NCBI GenBank assembly: GCA_907163375.1
Contig: CAJQUW010003578.1
Location: 1 to 64,000, forward strand
Length of the DNA stretch: 64,000 nt
DNA from: Prostheceraeus crozeri
Lineage: Eukaryota > Platyhelminthes > Polycladida > Euryleptidae
Direction of reading: 5' to 3'
Positions within the stretch are counted from its first letter, which is position 1; each line of letters begins with the position of its first letter. A program made the position numbers and the translations under genes. Positions 13,178 through 23,310 of the stretch are shown here, piece by piece. Under the pieces are notes generated by a model. The model made no database searches. It was given only the letters and a program-made list of their open reading frames with translations, and was not told where the DNA came from.

Positions 13178-13216
13178 AATAAAAATACAATCATTGACAT
13201 GATTCATTTCTTTATT
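13178..13216. terminator. Convergent poly(A) signals
   Basis: AATAAA on the + strand at 13178-13183 serves the rightward RING-end transcript. Its mirror TTTATT at 13211-13216 (AATAAA on the - strand) sits across the end of the protease gene. This marks the meeting point of the rightward and leftward transcription blocks. Confidence 0.7.
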
Positions 13217-13836
13217 GACTTCAAAACATGGGATAATGTAGAATACAAATTGGAATAGACAATTTTATCATTGAAGGACAAGTAGGTTTGAATGAGTTCT
13301 TGATCTTTCTCGTAAGCATCCCATGTTCGAAAGAAGGTCAGTGTTTTTTCCATAGACGTGTTAAAAGGGCGTTGGTTTAAAAAGTAAATACAGTAAGCAC
13401 CACAATAGGCTTTAGGTCCTTGTATACGCAGAGGGCGACGATAGTTTAGAGGATAAGGTGTTGTCGATAACCATTCGGTAACATGTGGATAGTGAGATGG
13501 AGCGAGTCCATAAGAGTCAAAGAATTCGCACACGCGTTGATCCGCATTTTGATAAAAGGCCAACCAATGCTTGCCAGGTTGATGAGAGCGATCACTATTG
13601 ACAATAAGTGTCTTTGATTCCGGGGAATGAGCAGGAAGTAGATCAGCAGGAAACACACCTTGGAAGGGAACGTAAGAAGATTGGAGGAGGCGATGAGCAA
13701 ACGTTTGACAACTACACTGAATAGCACAGAGAAAATCATCTTCGCACATGCAGGCATTGAGTAAATGTTTCTCTTGTAATTGATTCATACCCTGCATGAT
13801 TCCTTCGATTTCCGTGTTGCTTAACCAGTCTCCCAT
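13204..13836 (-). CDS. Adenain-like cysteine protease (PRO)
   Basis: 210-aa protease of the adenovirus maturation protease (C5/Ulp1-like) family, about the usual adenain length of 204. The order of catalytic parts is visible: His90 in KHWLAFY, Asp107 in FFDSYG, Gln139 in RIQGPKAYCG (oxyanion hole) and nucleophile Cys145. In the family it cleaves capsid and core precursors during virion maturation, preferring (M/I/L)xGx-G and (M/I/L)xGG-x sites. Candidate sites occur in two small basic proteins of this element. An open stretch to an ATG at 13924 lies upstream and carries the shared TTTAAGTG motif 30 nt before it, so the transcription unit may begin there. It lies next to the capsid gene, as in many Polintons. 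Confidence 0.92.
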   Translation of the reverse strand: MGDWLSNTEIEGIMQGMNQLQEKHLLNACMCEDDFLCAIQCSCQTFAHRLLQSSYVPFQGVFPADLLPAHSPESKTLIVNSDRSHQPGKHWLAFYQNADQRVCEFFDSYGLAPSHYPHVTEWLSTTPYPLNYRRPLRIQGPKAYCGAYCIYFLNQRPFNTSMEKTLTFFRTWDAYEKDQELIQTYLSFNDKIVYSNLYSTLSHVLKSIKK

Positions 13837-13955
13837 TCAGCCAACGCTGAGCTTTAATGAGACGATGTTGATAAAGAGATGTCCAAGCGATAGGAGGAAC
13901 GTGATTCTCGGGCTCCTTCACCATATCTTATGATGATGTCCATGCGCGCCAACAC

Positions 13956-15323
13956 TTAAATAGCGGGAGGGATATACGCACTGGAGATGACAGCATTCTC
14001 CGGTGTGACGGAGAATTGTTCGTCATGAATGACAAACATTAATAAATCCATATTTTGCGTGGTCGTATTCTCAAATTGCAATTCCAGTCCATATTGACGT
14101 GTATTGGTGGGTTGAACACTATCGATTTGTTTATCCAAGGTACAGTCAAAGGCAATAAAGTAACAGTATTTGTTAAAACTCTCCAAATCAATACCACATG
14201 ATTCATTCGTGTTATAGACTTGAATCGCACGATTGAATTGACTGTAGGCAATCACGTCATATTTGCAATTGATGGTGCCTCCTGTCATGATGGCTCCATT
14301 GGTGGTCATGGTGACTTGAGAGAGTCCATGCCTTTCAAAATAGAGTTTACGACTTCCTGGATCAAACCAAGAGTTACTGGGAACAACCGCGAAAAAGATG
14401 AGTTTAGGACTCAATAGAGCGGCCACATTGGAAAACGTCTTCTTTTGTATTCCACGTTCAATCGTTTGTCGTTGGACGGTCATGCCATTGTAGCGATAAT
14501 AAATGGCTTCTGTCTTGCGTCGATTCGCAGTTTTCAATTGCAGTTCTGCATTCGGTGTGAGCATGGGCATATACAATTGGAAAGAGGTGATTTCGAACCT
14601 GTACTTTGTAGAGGTCGTCCCTGCAGCATGTGCCATATCATAAATGGCATATTCCGGTTTATCCAAGGTGAAAATGAGATCCAGTTGCATGCCTGGGGGC
14701 AGAGCAATCACTTGTTGGAACAAACTACATTTCAGGGGAAAGTCAAAGGTACGTTTAAATTTGTGGTCTGACCATTGTTTGAGAATGGCTTGATTGAGTG
14801 CATTCTCTTTATCTGTAAACTCTACCGCCTTAGTCTTTATTGTCTTCGTCCCTGCATCATACTCCGTGTCATACATCACTTGAGGAACAGTAAATCCTTG
14901 TGTGACTATGTGTGTATTCTTCACATCATTAGTATATTGTAAAAGATTGCTAAGGTAAGCTCTCAAATAATACAAGTCATTGCCTCCTTCAATGGTGCGT
15001 TCATTCAAGCGGATAGTAATGTCGGAAAAGAGGGAGTGGGCCTTATTGTTGATAATAATTGCCTTGTCTGACGACTCACATGGCACGTCTGCTCCTTTAG
15101 CCGCATCATGTTTCATGAGTTGTACTTCCACGCGAAAATAGGCATTGCATACATCCATCCAATGAATGGCTAGTCGAGGGACCGTGAATTGAATGGTACC
15201 GGGATATTCCAATCCATTGACTGGCGTCAGAACACTCGTATGCTGAGAAGTACTCGAGACATCGACTTTATCACTTTGGAATACATCGTAACGCGCATCC
15301 AATAAGGCAGGGGTTTCCGCCAT
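13956..15323 (-). CDS. Major capsid protein, double jelly-roll type (MCP)
   Basis: 455 aa and open throughout. The sequence follows the pattern of Polinton and adintovirus capsid proteins: an N-terminal segment leading into EYPGTIQFTVPR, then DVCNAYFRVEVQL, a conserved HSLFSDITIRLN strand-turn followed by YYLRAYLSNLLQY, and later KCSLFQQVIALPPGMQLDLIF. These are shared with the widespread Polinton-derived F54H12.2-like proteins of animals. The product would form the trimeric hexon-like capsomers of an icosahedral shell. The start ATG is supported by a CTAAGC motif 28 nt upstream. It sits between the protease and the core-like gene. It looks whole. The fold is assigned by family pattern, not by structure. 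Confidence 0.85.
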   Translation of the reverse strand: MAETPALLDARYDVFQSDKVDVSSTSQHTSVLTPVNGLEYPGTIQFTVPRLAIHWMDVCNAYFRVEVQLMKHDAAKGADVPCESSDKAIIINNKAHSLFSDITIRLNERTIEGGNDLYYLRAYLSNLLQYTNDVKNTHIVTQGFTVPQVMYDTEYDAGTKTIKTKAVEFTDKENALNQAILKQWSDHKFKRTFDFPLKCSLFQQVIALPPGMQLDLIFTLDKPEYAIYDMAHAAGTTSTKYRFEITSFQLYMPMLTPNAELQLKTANRRKTEAIYYRYNGMTVQRQTIERGIQKKTFSNVAALLSPKLIFFAVVPSNSWFDPGSRKLYFERHGLSQVTMTTNGAIMTGGTINCKYDVIAYSQFNRAIQVYNTNESCGIDLESFNKYCYFIAFDCTLDKQIDSVQPTNTRQYGLELQFENTTTQNMDLLMFVIHDEQFSVTPENAVISSAYIPPAI

Positions 15324-15359
15324 CCTTGATGGGACGGATGTCCTAAGATTGCTTAGTTC

Positions 15360-15971
15360 TTAAAAGAGCATGCGTTGTTTAGCACCTCCGCGATAACGCC
15401 CTATCAAACTTCCTTTCCCCCATTTCGTATGATGGGCAATGGCCACATGACCACGGCGACGTTTAGGAGCAGGTGCTTCCACCCGATCTCCTTCTTCATC
15501 CGTGAAGACGCGTTTCCGACTCACTTTATTTTGAATAGCTTCTACAACACGTTCGGGAGCAGTTTGTAAAGTGCGTTTGGCGAGCGCTTTCACACCCTTT
15601 TTAAGATGGTGAACTCCTTCTTGTGCGGTAGAGCTGACAGCATCCGTGACAGCTTGTTTCGCAGAATTGAGAAACTCTGTCGAACGTAACGATTTTCCCA
15701 ATGTTTTCTGTACCGTATGTACAAGTCCCTTTTGCGAAGGTTTTCGCGATGCTTTTCGAGAGGGTTTTCGAGATGGTTTTCTGGGAACACTCTTTTTGAG
15801 TGATTTGGGCAGACGGATGGATGGTTTCTTGACACCAGTGACACGGGGTCTAATCATGCGTGTTTTCTGTCCAATCACTTTATTCCATCCACCTCGTTGC
15901 ATAAATGAACCTCTTCCAAACAATCGTCCAGAGGAATTTGTTCGGTTACGGATTAAAAAGAGATTCGTCAT
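15360..15971 (-). CDS. Basic core-like protein
   Basis: 203 aa, very basic. Residues 60-85 are runs of Lys-Pro-Ser-Arg repeats, and a second basic patch near 170-180 (PKRRR) looks like a nuclear localisation signal. Near the N-terminus LFGRG (17-21) fits the adenain consensus (M/I/L)xGx-G, resembling the arrangement in adenovirus core precursors, where a short leader is clipped off. A DNA-binding virion core role is inferred from composition, position beside the capsid gene and the candidate cleavage site; no sequence homology is claimed. The start has TTAAGTAAT 32 nt upstream, overlapping the stop of the preceding penton-like gene. Looks whole. Confidence 0.7.
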   Translation of the reverse strand: MTNLFLIRNRTNSSGRLFGRGSFMQRGGWNKVIGQKTRMIRPRVTGVKKPSIRLPKSLKKSVPRKPSRKPSRKASRKPSQKGLVHTVQKTLGKSLRSTEFLNSAKQAVTDAVSSTAQEGVHHLKKGVKALAKRTLQTAPERVVEAIQNKVSRKRVFTDEEGDRVEAPAPKRRRGHVAIAHHTKWGKGSLIGRYRGGAKQRMLF

Positions 15972-16000
15972 CGTGTCTTGATGTGCTTGGGAAAAGACAA

Positions 16001-16909
16001 TTACTTAATTGCGCGACGTCGAAGATGCATTTTTACATAGGACCGTCCGTCTGTCATAGGGATGAGATGACCGTCATCCGACATGAGTTTGATTTCAATA
16101 TCTTGCACATGTTGACTTTTCACAGGGAGATAGGTGACATTCTGGAATTCATGATGAATACTATCTCCATAATCTTTCCCCGTGTAGGGAATCACACACA
16201 TACAATTTGTTTTCATACCTCCTACATAATGATAGGCTACAATATTACAATACAGGAGAATATTTTAGGTGAAGGCATTCAAATTCAAAGGGGCAGTCGC
16301 TTGCTGTGAGGAGGTGAGTAAGTCTGTTTTAAACCCAAGAATGTCTTTGAGCAAAGGATGGAGTTTCATACTGTAGTGTAGGGGTACGACCACTGAGACA
16401 ACATGGACATGAGGCGCCAATGTAGTGATAGAAAAGTGGAAATTGTGACCATGCTGTCGATTTTGATTCAAACACTGCATCAACGTCTTCTCCGAATAAA
16501 TACCGCGTGGAATGTTGAAGCGTGTGAACATGCCTTGTTCTCCCTGTTTGCCTTGATTGCCTTGCTTGTCTTGTTTATCTTGTTTGCCTTGTTCACCCTG
16601 TTTGCCTTGCTTGCCTTGTTTGCCTTGCTCTCCTCGCGGTGAATCCGTTTTGATGGACATGATAGAGGACGTATAGACGGTCGAAATCGTCTCAGGATGA
16701 TCCTTCAATGTCCCCACACTAAAGCTGACATCCACGAGTATTGTCTGAAGGGTATTGATGAAATTGACGACGGAGATACCGGCTTCCCATTGATCCCCAT
16801 GGACCATGGGGATGGAAGGAACCAAGCGATTTTTGAAATGATTGGCTCTATTTTCAGGAAACAAATTGGGCTGAGCATTACTCAACAAGTGAATCGTTTC
16901 ATCATGCAT
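16001..16909 (-). pseudogene. Penton-like minor capsid protein, short copy, broken
   Basis: The N-terminal part opens HLLSNAQPNLFPENRANHF, followed by QWEAGI, the opening pattern of Polinton penton or minor-capsid proteins (a strand, a Pro/Asn-rich turn, then W-E-V-G-L). The C-terminal part shows DIEIKLMSDDG followed by GRSYVKMHLRRR, the matching closing strands. An internal stretch near 16535-16639 encodes eleven Gly-x-Gln-type triplets, collagen-like, with only Gly, Gln, Lys, Glu, Asp and Asn. In the family, five copies close each capsid vertex. It is paralogous to the neighbouring 16934-20778 gene. Broken, with about one break. The start has CTAGGTAA 27 nt upstream. Confidence 0.75.
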
Positions 16910-16933
16910 GGTTGAGTGTCACTCTGCCCCCAT

Positions 16934-19900
16934 TTACCTAGTCTCCTTACGGCGGAGATGGAGTTTGAAATAGGATCGTCCTTCATGAATCGGAATAAAT
17001 TCGCCATCATCACCACGCAACTGAATTTCAATCTCATCAATAGCGGATGTAAAAATGGGGTAATAATCAATATTGGACACTTCATACGACACCACTTCCC
17101 CTAAACGTTGTTTCTCTTCAATGGGGTGAATTTTCAAGATTTGTTCACGTTGTCCTCCCACAATACTTTCCGCCACAATATTACAATAGACGATAATGTT
17201 GAAGGAATTGGGAGTCATGCTGAGGGGAGAGAGTATTGTCATCTGTGTATTGGGTCCATAATAGGATTGGGGTAGACCTATACGATAACTCAACGCTTCT
17301 CCAAAATCAATAAAGGCATGTTCCGCGGTTTTCACCGTCAAATAATGATCTTTCGAGAGAGAGAGGGATACATCCGTCCACGCCTGTAAATTCACTTGGA
17401 GTTTAGAAAAGAGTCCTTCCAAGGTATAACTCCCTTTGGGAATGCAGACACGATGAAACGAGGTAGAAATGTCCAGGGTGGGGTTGATGTAACCTTGCCG
17501 AATCATGTGGTAATAGATTTGCAACGGTTTCATGGTCTTGCTATAGAGATGAAGAAAAGGGCGAGGTGTGGGATGTGTATTCACCATCACCGATTGAATA
17601 TCTTGTTTTCCCACATCCACTCCCAACACCATACCATCCACTAGATAAAACATGTTTTCTTGCCAGCGTTCCATCATGGTCGTCATGAGCTTTTGCATAT
17701 CCTCACTGAACCATCCAATAAAGGAAGTCAATCTATCTTTGCAGACTTTCAGGGTGGATCCTTCTTGATACGCGACAGCGGGTGAATACAATGTCTTATC
17801 AGAGAGTTTATCTCCAAACAAGTAGGATTGTAAACACGTATTGGCCAACAGCTCTTTCGATTCGTAAGCATAAGGGAAATAGGATTTCTGAAACAAGCGA
17901 TCCAATTCCTTCCCTTTCCATGGGAAGAGGGTGTCGAGGGTGTGGTTCCATCCTTTGGCATAATCAAAGGTATATTCCGGTAAACCATAGATGTGTAATG
18001 TCATCCCATGGGTGACATGTTTTGGACGTTGTTGATACCGACGGTAACTTGCAGAACAATGTTCCGGCGTTTCCGAGTGTATACAGGTTTGTTCGTGATA
18101 GGTGAACATACCATATTCATGACTATGATTCAACATGTGTTGCCAGAGTTGTGGGAGATTGATTTTCAACCCATACCCTTCCGCGATTTTAAAGTGAAGC
18201 ACGTGAAAGACGCCACTGTTGTATACGTCACCCACACCATATCAGGCAGGGGGATGGCTTGATTGAAAGCTTGCACAAAGGATTGGAGGGTATATTATTT
18301 CGTGGGTAAATTGAATCGTAATGGACTAGGGAGATGAGATAGGGTATGAAAAATCTGAAAATAGTCACCATGTTTGATGTTCAGAATATTGGGATGCTTC
18401 TTATCCTCGGTCTTATACTGTTGTGTCGGTTTTCCGTTTCGAAGCAAGACATGGGTCTCACTCAATGCATAGGGGACACTCTTCTTTTCAAAGAGAGTGT
18501 CCAATTCCATGGTTTGTTTCTGAAGGATAAAGGAGGGAACATGAATCGTGCTGAGGGGGAATTCCAAGATCCATTCGTCCCACACGTAGGTAGCCACTTG
18601 TTCTGCTTTGAAAATCTCATAGGCTTTAGATTGTCGGTCCATCTTGATTTCCATATCGTCCATGCAATCGATGGTCAGTTCATAATGATAGGACATGGAT
18701 GTAATGGTCCATGTCATGGGGGTGGGGAAGATGGTATGCAAATAGGTTTCCAACGAATAATAACCTGTGGAGACGATAGATCTCCATGTCTTATCACTCT
18801 CTAAATTCTTGTAATAAAACGATTCAGGTCTAGACACATAAAATAACAGTTTGTTCTCCTTGATTAATTGACAAAGATCCGATGTCAACACAGTCACTTC
18901 TGCATTCACCCTATCTCGTTCACGAACGATCTCGTCAAGATTGACAGTTCCTGCAGTGGGTTTGAATTCTTTCACCCTCCTTCTTAACGTTGCCAACCGT
19001 TCCTGTTTCACTTCAAAATCATGGAGAATAGTCCCATACAACTCCATCAAATCCACCAAACTATGAAAGGCAAATACATTATACGTGTTGTAGATATGAT
19101 ACATTTCCGTAGGTGTGAAGGGAAGTGCATGTTGTCCCGTTTCGTGCTGCATATCCGCACCACTGGCCAATACATTTTCTTTCCCATCTTTAGGATGGGA
19201 ATGAATTAAATGATGAATGATGGGCCGTTTTGTACCTTGTTCCTTTTGAATCGATTTTCGAACATTTTTCAATAAGACAGTATCAAACAATCGCTTCTTG
19301 GCTCCGAATCAATTAGAGACTAAAACACCTTCCATCTTGTGTTGACGTAGGATTCGCATCATGTTGCGGTACTTTGCATTCAGTGTGTTGATATAGGTAG
19401 GCAAGAAACGGGAGGTGACTAAATCAGGAGCATCGGCTATATGAAGGGTAGGATCGATTTTGTGTAACTGTGTATCAATCTTGTCATACAATTGATCAAT
19501 ACGGTTTCTGAACCATGACACATGTTTTTTCTTGGGATGTGGATACTTCTTTTCACGTTCTTTTGGGGTGAGTGGATTGAGGAACTCCACTGGGAAAATA
19601 AATTGATTTTTCGTGGTGCGTGTTGGTAAAGCAAACCATTTTTTAGAGACCAAATGTTGCAATCGGAAAAAGGTGCGTTGATACATTCTCACGGCTTTCA
19701 TCAACGCTCTCAGTTTAGGAAGAAGGGTGCGAAGATTATGAAACAGGCCTATATGCCCTCTGGGAATAGGAGGTGCCTTTGCATTGCGTTTGAGAGAACT
19801 CACAAAGGTATCCGTCCACATCCACATAGCACGTGTCGTATCATCACTCAGGGGGTGTATATCCTTATAGGTCACTGGGGGAGCCATGGTAACAGTGGCT

Positions 19901-20778
19901 ATTTTCTGCAATTCGGAGAGGATTCCATAATCCATCGCAGACAATGTATAATTTGAAGCATGATTTACATGAAAGGACAAACTGCTGGACGAATGAAACA
20001 CTAATTTCCCCACACCAAACCATTCTAATTGTTTGAATAAATTGAGCACTGAGATTTCATTTCCCAACAACCTTTCAATCCCATGTTTGGCAAAATGGCA
20101 GCGGTGTAAGGGAATCACACTGAACCAATAGTCATGGGCGGGATATTTCTTTACGTCACATTCCTTTCGATGAATGGAGAGACGTGTATGGATCCGAACG
20201 ACATCCTTCAACGATAAATGATAGACACATTTGTCGAATAAGAGTGAGGCCGCCAAATGAGGGGAAAACACAAGGATGTAATGAAAGGCGGAGAATTCCT
20301 TGATTTGAAACAGGGAAAATGGGACAATGTCAATCACATAGACATCTGCTTCCTCTATGCCATTGCATCCATAATACAAGTAGGATGGATGTGTCGTGAC
20401 AGTCATCATGTTGGAAATGGTGCGGCGTGTATATAATTCCAACGCTGTGATCATGGGGACTCGTTTCACTTCCTCATCGGATTCAAAAATGGTGTGACGA
20501 CGGACCACATTGGTCCCTTCCATCGTATAATAAGGCAAATAGGTCTTCAAATCTTTCGTATCCACCATTTTCCCCACGGTAATATAACAATCTTCGGGAA
20601 TCGTATCCACATTATTCACATACCCAAACTCTTTCAAGCCTACTTCCCATGTTTCTCCTTTAGGAATAAAAAGTGGATTTTCCAGTCGTGTAAAGAAATG
20701 ATTGGCTTTATTGTCATACAAATGGGGTTGAGTATTGCTCAACAAGTACACATGTTGTTCCTCATGCAGTTCCTGCAT
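16934..20778 (-). pseudogene. Large penton-like capsid gene region, broken
   Basis: A 3.8-kb leftward region with long open stretches. The 5' part opens YLLSNTQPHLYDNKANHF and ETWEVGLKEFGYV, the penton opening pattern. The 3' part ends with DEIEIQLRGDDG and GRSYFKLHLRRK, the penton closing pattern, after a segment like AESIVGGQREQILKIHPI that is typical of the family. The middle (about 18.3-19.3 kb) has a predicted coiled coil with heptad-like Leu, Val and Arg-rich stretches near 18.9-19.0 kb and is unlike anything I recognise. The region is several times the usual 300-aa penton size, so this may be one enlarged penton-type gene or adjacent genes. It is broken, with about two breaks, so I leave this open. 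The ATG at 20778 is preferred because CTAGGTAATG lies 29 nt before it. Confidence 0.6.
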
Positions 20779-20788
20779 GATTACAAAA

Positions 20789-21877
20789 TCAATAGCGGCG
20801 TACATTACCTAGAGGTTCTAAGTCTGTCACCCATGAGTTCATCGAGGCCGGATAACCTTGCCAGTGCACAAAATATTCTGGTCGTCCATTCCGACGTCGG
20901 GTCTTGAGCACTTTGTCCACTTGATAGACTTCTTCCTCCCGATGAATCACTTGTAATTCCTGAGCATAAAAGGATCCTTTGATCTCTTCTCCACTCAAGT
21001 CTTTGATCTTGTACATTTTGGTACCATGGGGGTTCTTGAGAATGTTGGAGACAATGAACTCTTCCGTCGACCAATTCGCTTCATACCCCCGTCCAAACGT
21101 TCCTTTCTCACGTGAAATACGTACCCGTGCTCCAACAGGGATAGACTTCCCCGGGACTGCAACCTTTTTATAGTTTTGTCGGAGACGTTTCGCATTGTTT
21201 CGTTTCACTTCCTCGGCATTGGAGGCATTCACATCCATCGGGGTGAAACCTGTGGATGAATGGGTGCTGTGATTGTATGCATACATGACATCTGCGATAT
21301 AATCCACCCAATTCTTGTGATTGGTGGCTGTAAAGATACGTTCCAATTTATTCTTGACAGTACGGTTCAATCGTTCGACATGGGCACATTTATAGGGACT
21401 GTAGATGGAAAACAATTCAATAGCGTGCTTGTCCAAGACGTCTTTCACCGGTCGGTTATAAAATTCACGGCCTTGATCCGTTTGTAGTCGTTGCGGGGTG
21501 GGAATGGTTGCGAAAATGGCTTCTAAAACCCCCGACACTTCTTTGGCACTCTTGGTCTTGAGAGGGAATGCCCAGGCTTTGCGTGTAAAGATGTCCATCA
21601 CCATGAGAATATACTTGTAGCCACGATTATGCTGTGCATGCTTTTGATAATCGACAATATCCGCTTGAAATTGAATTTGCGGACCGCGTACACGATATGG
21701 GTGCAAAGGCTTAATACGATGCAATCGAGATTTGTGAAGGGTGTAGGTCCGTTGACGCATTAACCATTGTTTGACTTTTGTTTTTGAATAATGTGAAGCA
21801 GCAGCAAGTGCATTGACGCTTCCGTAGCCAGCGGGATGTTTGGGATTGTAATAAATCTTGTGCAACACCTCCTCCAT
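20789..21877 (-). CDS. Polinton integrase, rve core plus chromodomain (INT)
   Basis: 362 aa from the first ATG in frame (MEEVLHKIYY). The retroviral-type DDE core has Asp73 (FQADIVDY), Asp134 (LQTDQG) and Glu168 (HVERLNRTVK), with 33 residues between the last two. The C-terminus (about 314-362) is a chromodomain with YQVDKVL, EYFVHWQGY and SWVTDLEPL, expected to tether integration to methylated histones. It inserts the linear element and makes the 6-bp target duplications seen at the ends. It sits between ATPase and penton-like genes. A different frame of 117 codons opens with an ATG at 22064 across the upstream edge; I cannot tell whether that is a small gene or chance. Core and chromodomain look whole. 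Confidence 0.92.
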   Translation of the reverse strand: MEEVLHKIYYNPKHPAGYGSVNALAAASHYSKTKVKQWLMRQRTYTLHKSRLHRIKPLHPYRVRGPQIQFQADIVDYQKHAQHNRGYKYILMVMDIFTRKAWAFPLKTKSAKEVSGVLEAIFATIPTPQRLQTDQGREFYNRPVKDVLDKHAIELFSIYSPYKCAHVERLNRTVKNKLERIFTATNHKNWVDYIADVMYAYNHSTHSSTGFTPMDVNASNAEEVKRNNAKRLRQNYKKVAVPGKSIPVGARVRISREKGTFGRGYEANWSTEEFIVSNILKNPHGTKMYKIKDLSGEEIKGSFYAQELQVIHREEEVYQVDKVLKTRRRNGRPEYFVHWQGYPASMNSWVTDLEPLGNVRRY

Positions 21878-22063
21878 CGACACAATCTGCTTGGTATTGA
21901 CGTGGGGGTTGAAGATAGGCGATATTCCCGTTGGAACAACAATTAAAACTCGCCGTGATGGTGTACTGTGTCTCTGCGCTGTAGTCTGCGTTGCCTTGGC
22001 CGCAACAACGCCCAAAGATACGTGATAAGAATGAGGAGGCAATTGGCGCGGCTGCCGTTTCCA

Positions 22064-23254
22064 TTACTTGAATGGTGTGCCATAGGATCCCAATTCAAGA
22101 ACTCCTTTTTTACTTAAACGAGTATTGATGGTCGATTTCAATGGAGATCGCTTCGTCTTGGGAGAGGTGACAACCGAAGGTTTGACGACTTTCCCTTTCG
22201 ATCTCTTGAGGACGGGTGGATCTGCAACATGTGTGAGCGGAGGTTTTGCGGCGTGAGTGAGCGGAGGTTTTGTGACGTGCGTGAGCAGAGGTTTTTCCAA
22301 TCGCTTCCCATGATCATCGTCCAAATTGAAAAATTGGCGACGAAATTTATCGAACAAATACATCCGAGCGTTCCATGCAGCGATATTATTGGCGGTAGGA
22401 CGGTGACGCACAATCTCTCGTGCAATACGATCAAGATGGGCTTGTTGAGGAGCCATCATCATGGTTCTCACCCTCTGATCTTCCGCTTGACGTTGTAACA
22501 TGGTCGACATCAGTTGGGTACTGTCACCACCGCCGCCCATTTGCTGTCCGCCACCGGTGTGTTCATTCATGTCAGATTTGGGAACCACCACTAATTCACT
22601 AAAGTCCATTTTCGTTTTATTGGGTCTTTTGCTTAACTTAAACACAATCATAGGTGGATTAAATAAGTTGGTGCGAAATCGGTACTCAAACGGACAATTT
22701 GTAGTGAAATCAATAAAGAGGTAGGCATAATTCCCATACTTTTGAACCAACGTTGTTAACATATCATGCACAACGCTCATATTGCCTTTGGGGAGCATTT
22801 TCTCCATGAATTGAGCCAATTGTTGTTGATTTCTCGGATCATTGAACGCGACCAAATAATGGACATTGCCATTACGAATACGTTGTTCTTTATCACCATA
22901 CAAATACTGTGTGATTTGCACTGCGAAAAACCGTTTATGATGAGATCCTCTTAAAAATAACCACGTCACAGTTTCATTGTTTTGAGATTCCTGTTGTAAA
23001 TCATCGAGAATAATTAAATCATTTTCTTGCAATTGATCAAAATCATCTTGGGTAGGGACACCCATTTTCAAGATCACCTCTTGTAACTCTTTATGAAGTG
23101 GACTTTCTATCCCATAATACTACCAGACTTTACTAATGGGATTTTTGAATAAAGTATGACGGTTCTTGATCATATTCGCCACAAACGTGGACTTTCCCGA
23201 TTTACTAGCACCCGAGACAATCATGGATGAGTCATTCTCTAAGCGGAAATCCAT
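22064..23254 (-). pseudogene. FtsK/HerA-type packaging ATPase, broken
   Basis: Genome-packaging ATPase of the A32/FtsK-HerA group. Walker A (GASKSGKST, about 23186-23212) stands near the N-terminus after MDFRLEND. Walker B (LIILDD) and the family's VAFNDPRNQQQL block follow in order. It would pump element DNA into capsids. The C-terminal tail is low-complexity with repeated PLTH units and basic runs, probably disordered. The copy is broken, with about one break. Upstream, TTTAAGTTATG is found but 55 nt from the start, longer than for other genes. Neighbours are the integrase and the 508-aa unknown. Confidence 0.85.
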
Positions 23255-23310
23255 CTTGTCGAATCATAAAAGTCAGACATATATTCCATGCATCATGTAT
23301 TAAACATAAC

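Noticed and set aside
14220-14771. Rightward frames opposite the capsid gene
   Set aside because: Antisense shadows in a region whose leftward reading has strong family patterns.
16535-16640. CRISPR-like or tandem regulatory array
   Set aside because: The 9-bp repeats are in frame with the penton-like gene and encode Gly-x-Gln triplets; there are no spacers.
21711-22064. 117-codon frame starting with ATG right after the ATPase
   Set aside because: It overlaps the integrase in another frame, has no TARGT or TATA signal of its own at the usual distance and no recognised domain. Left open, not listed as a gene.
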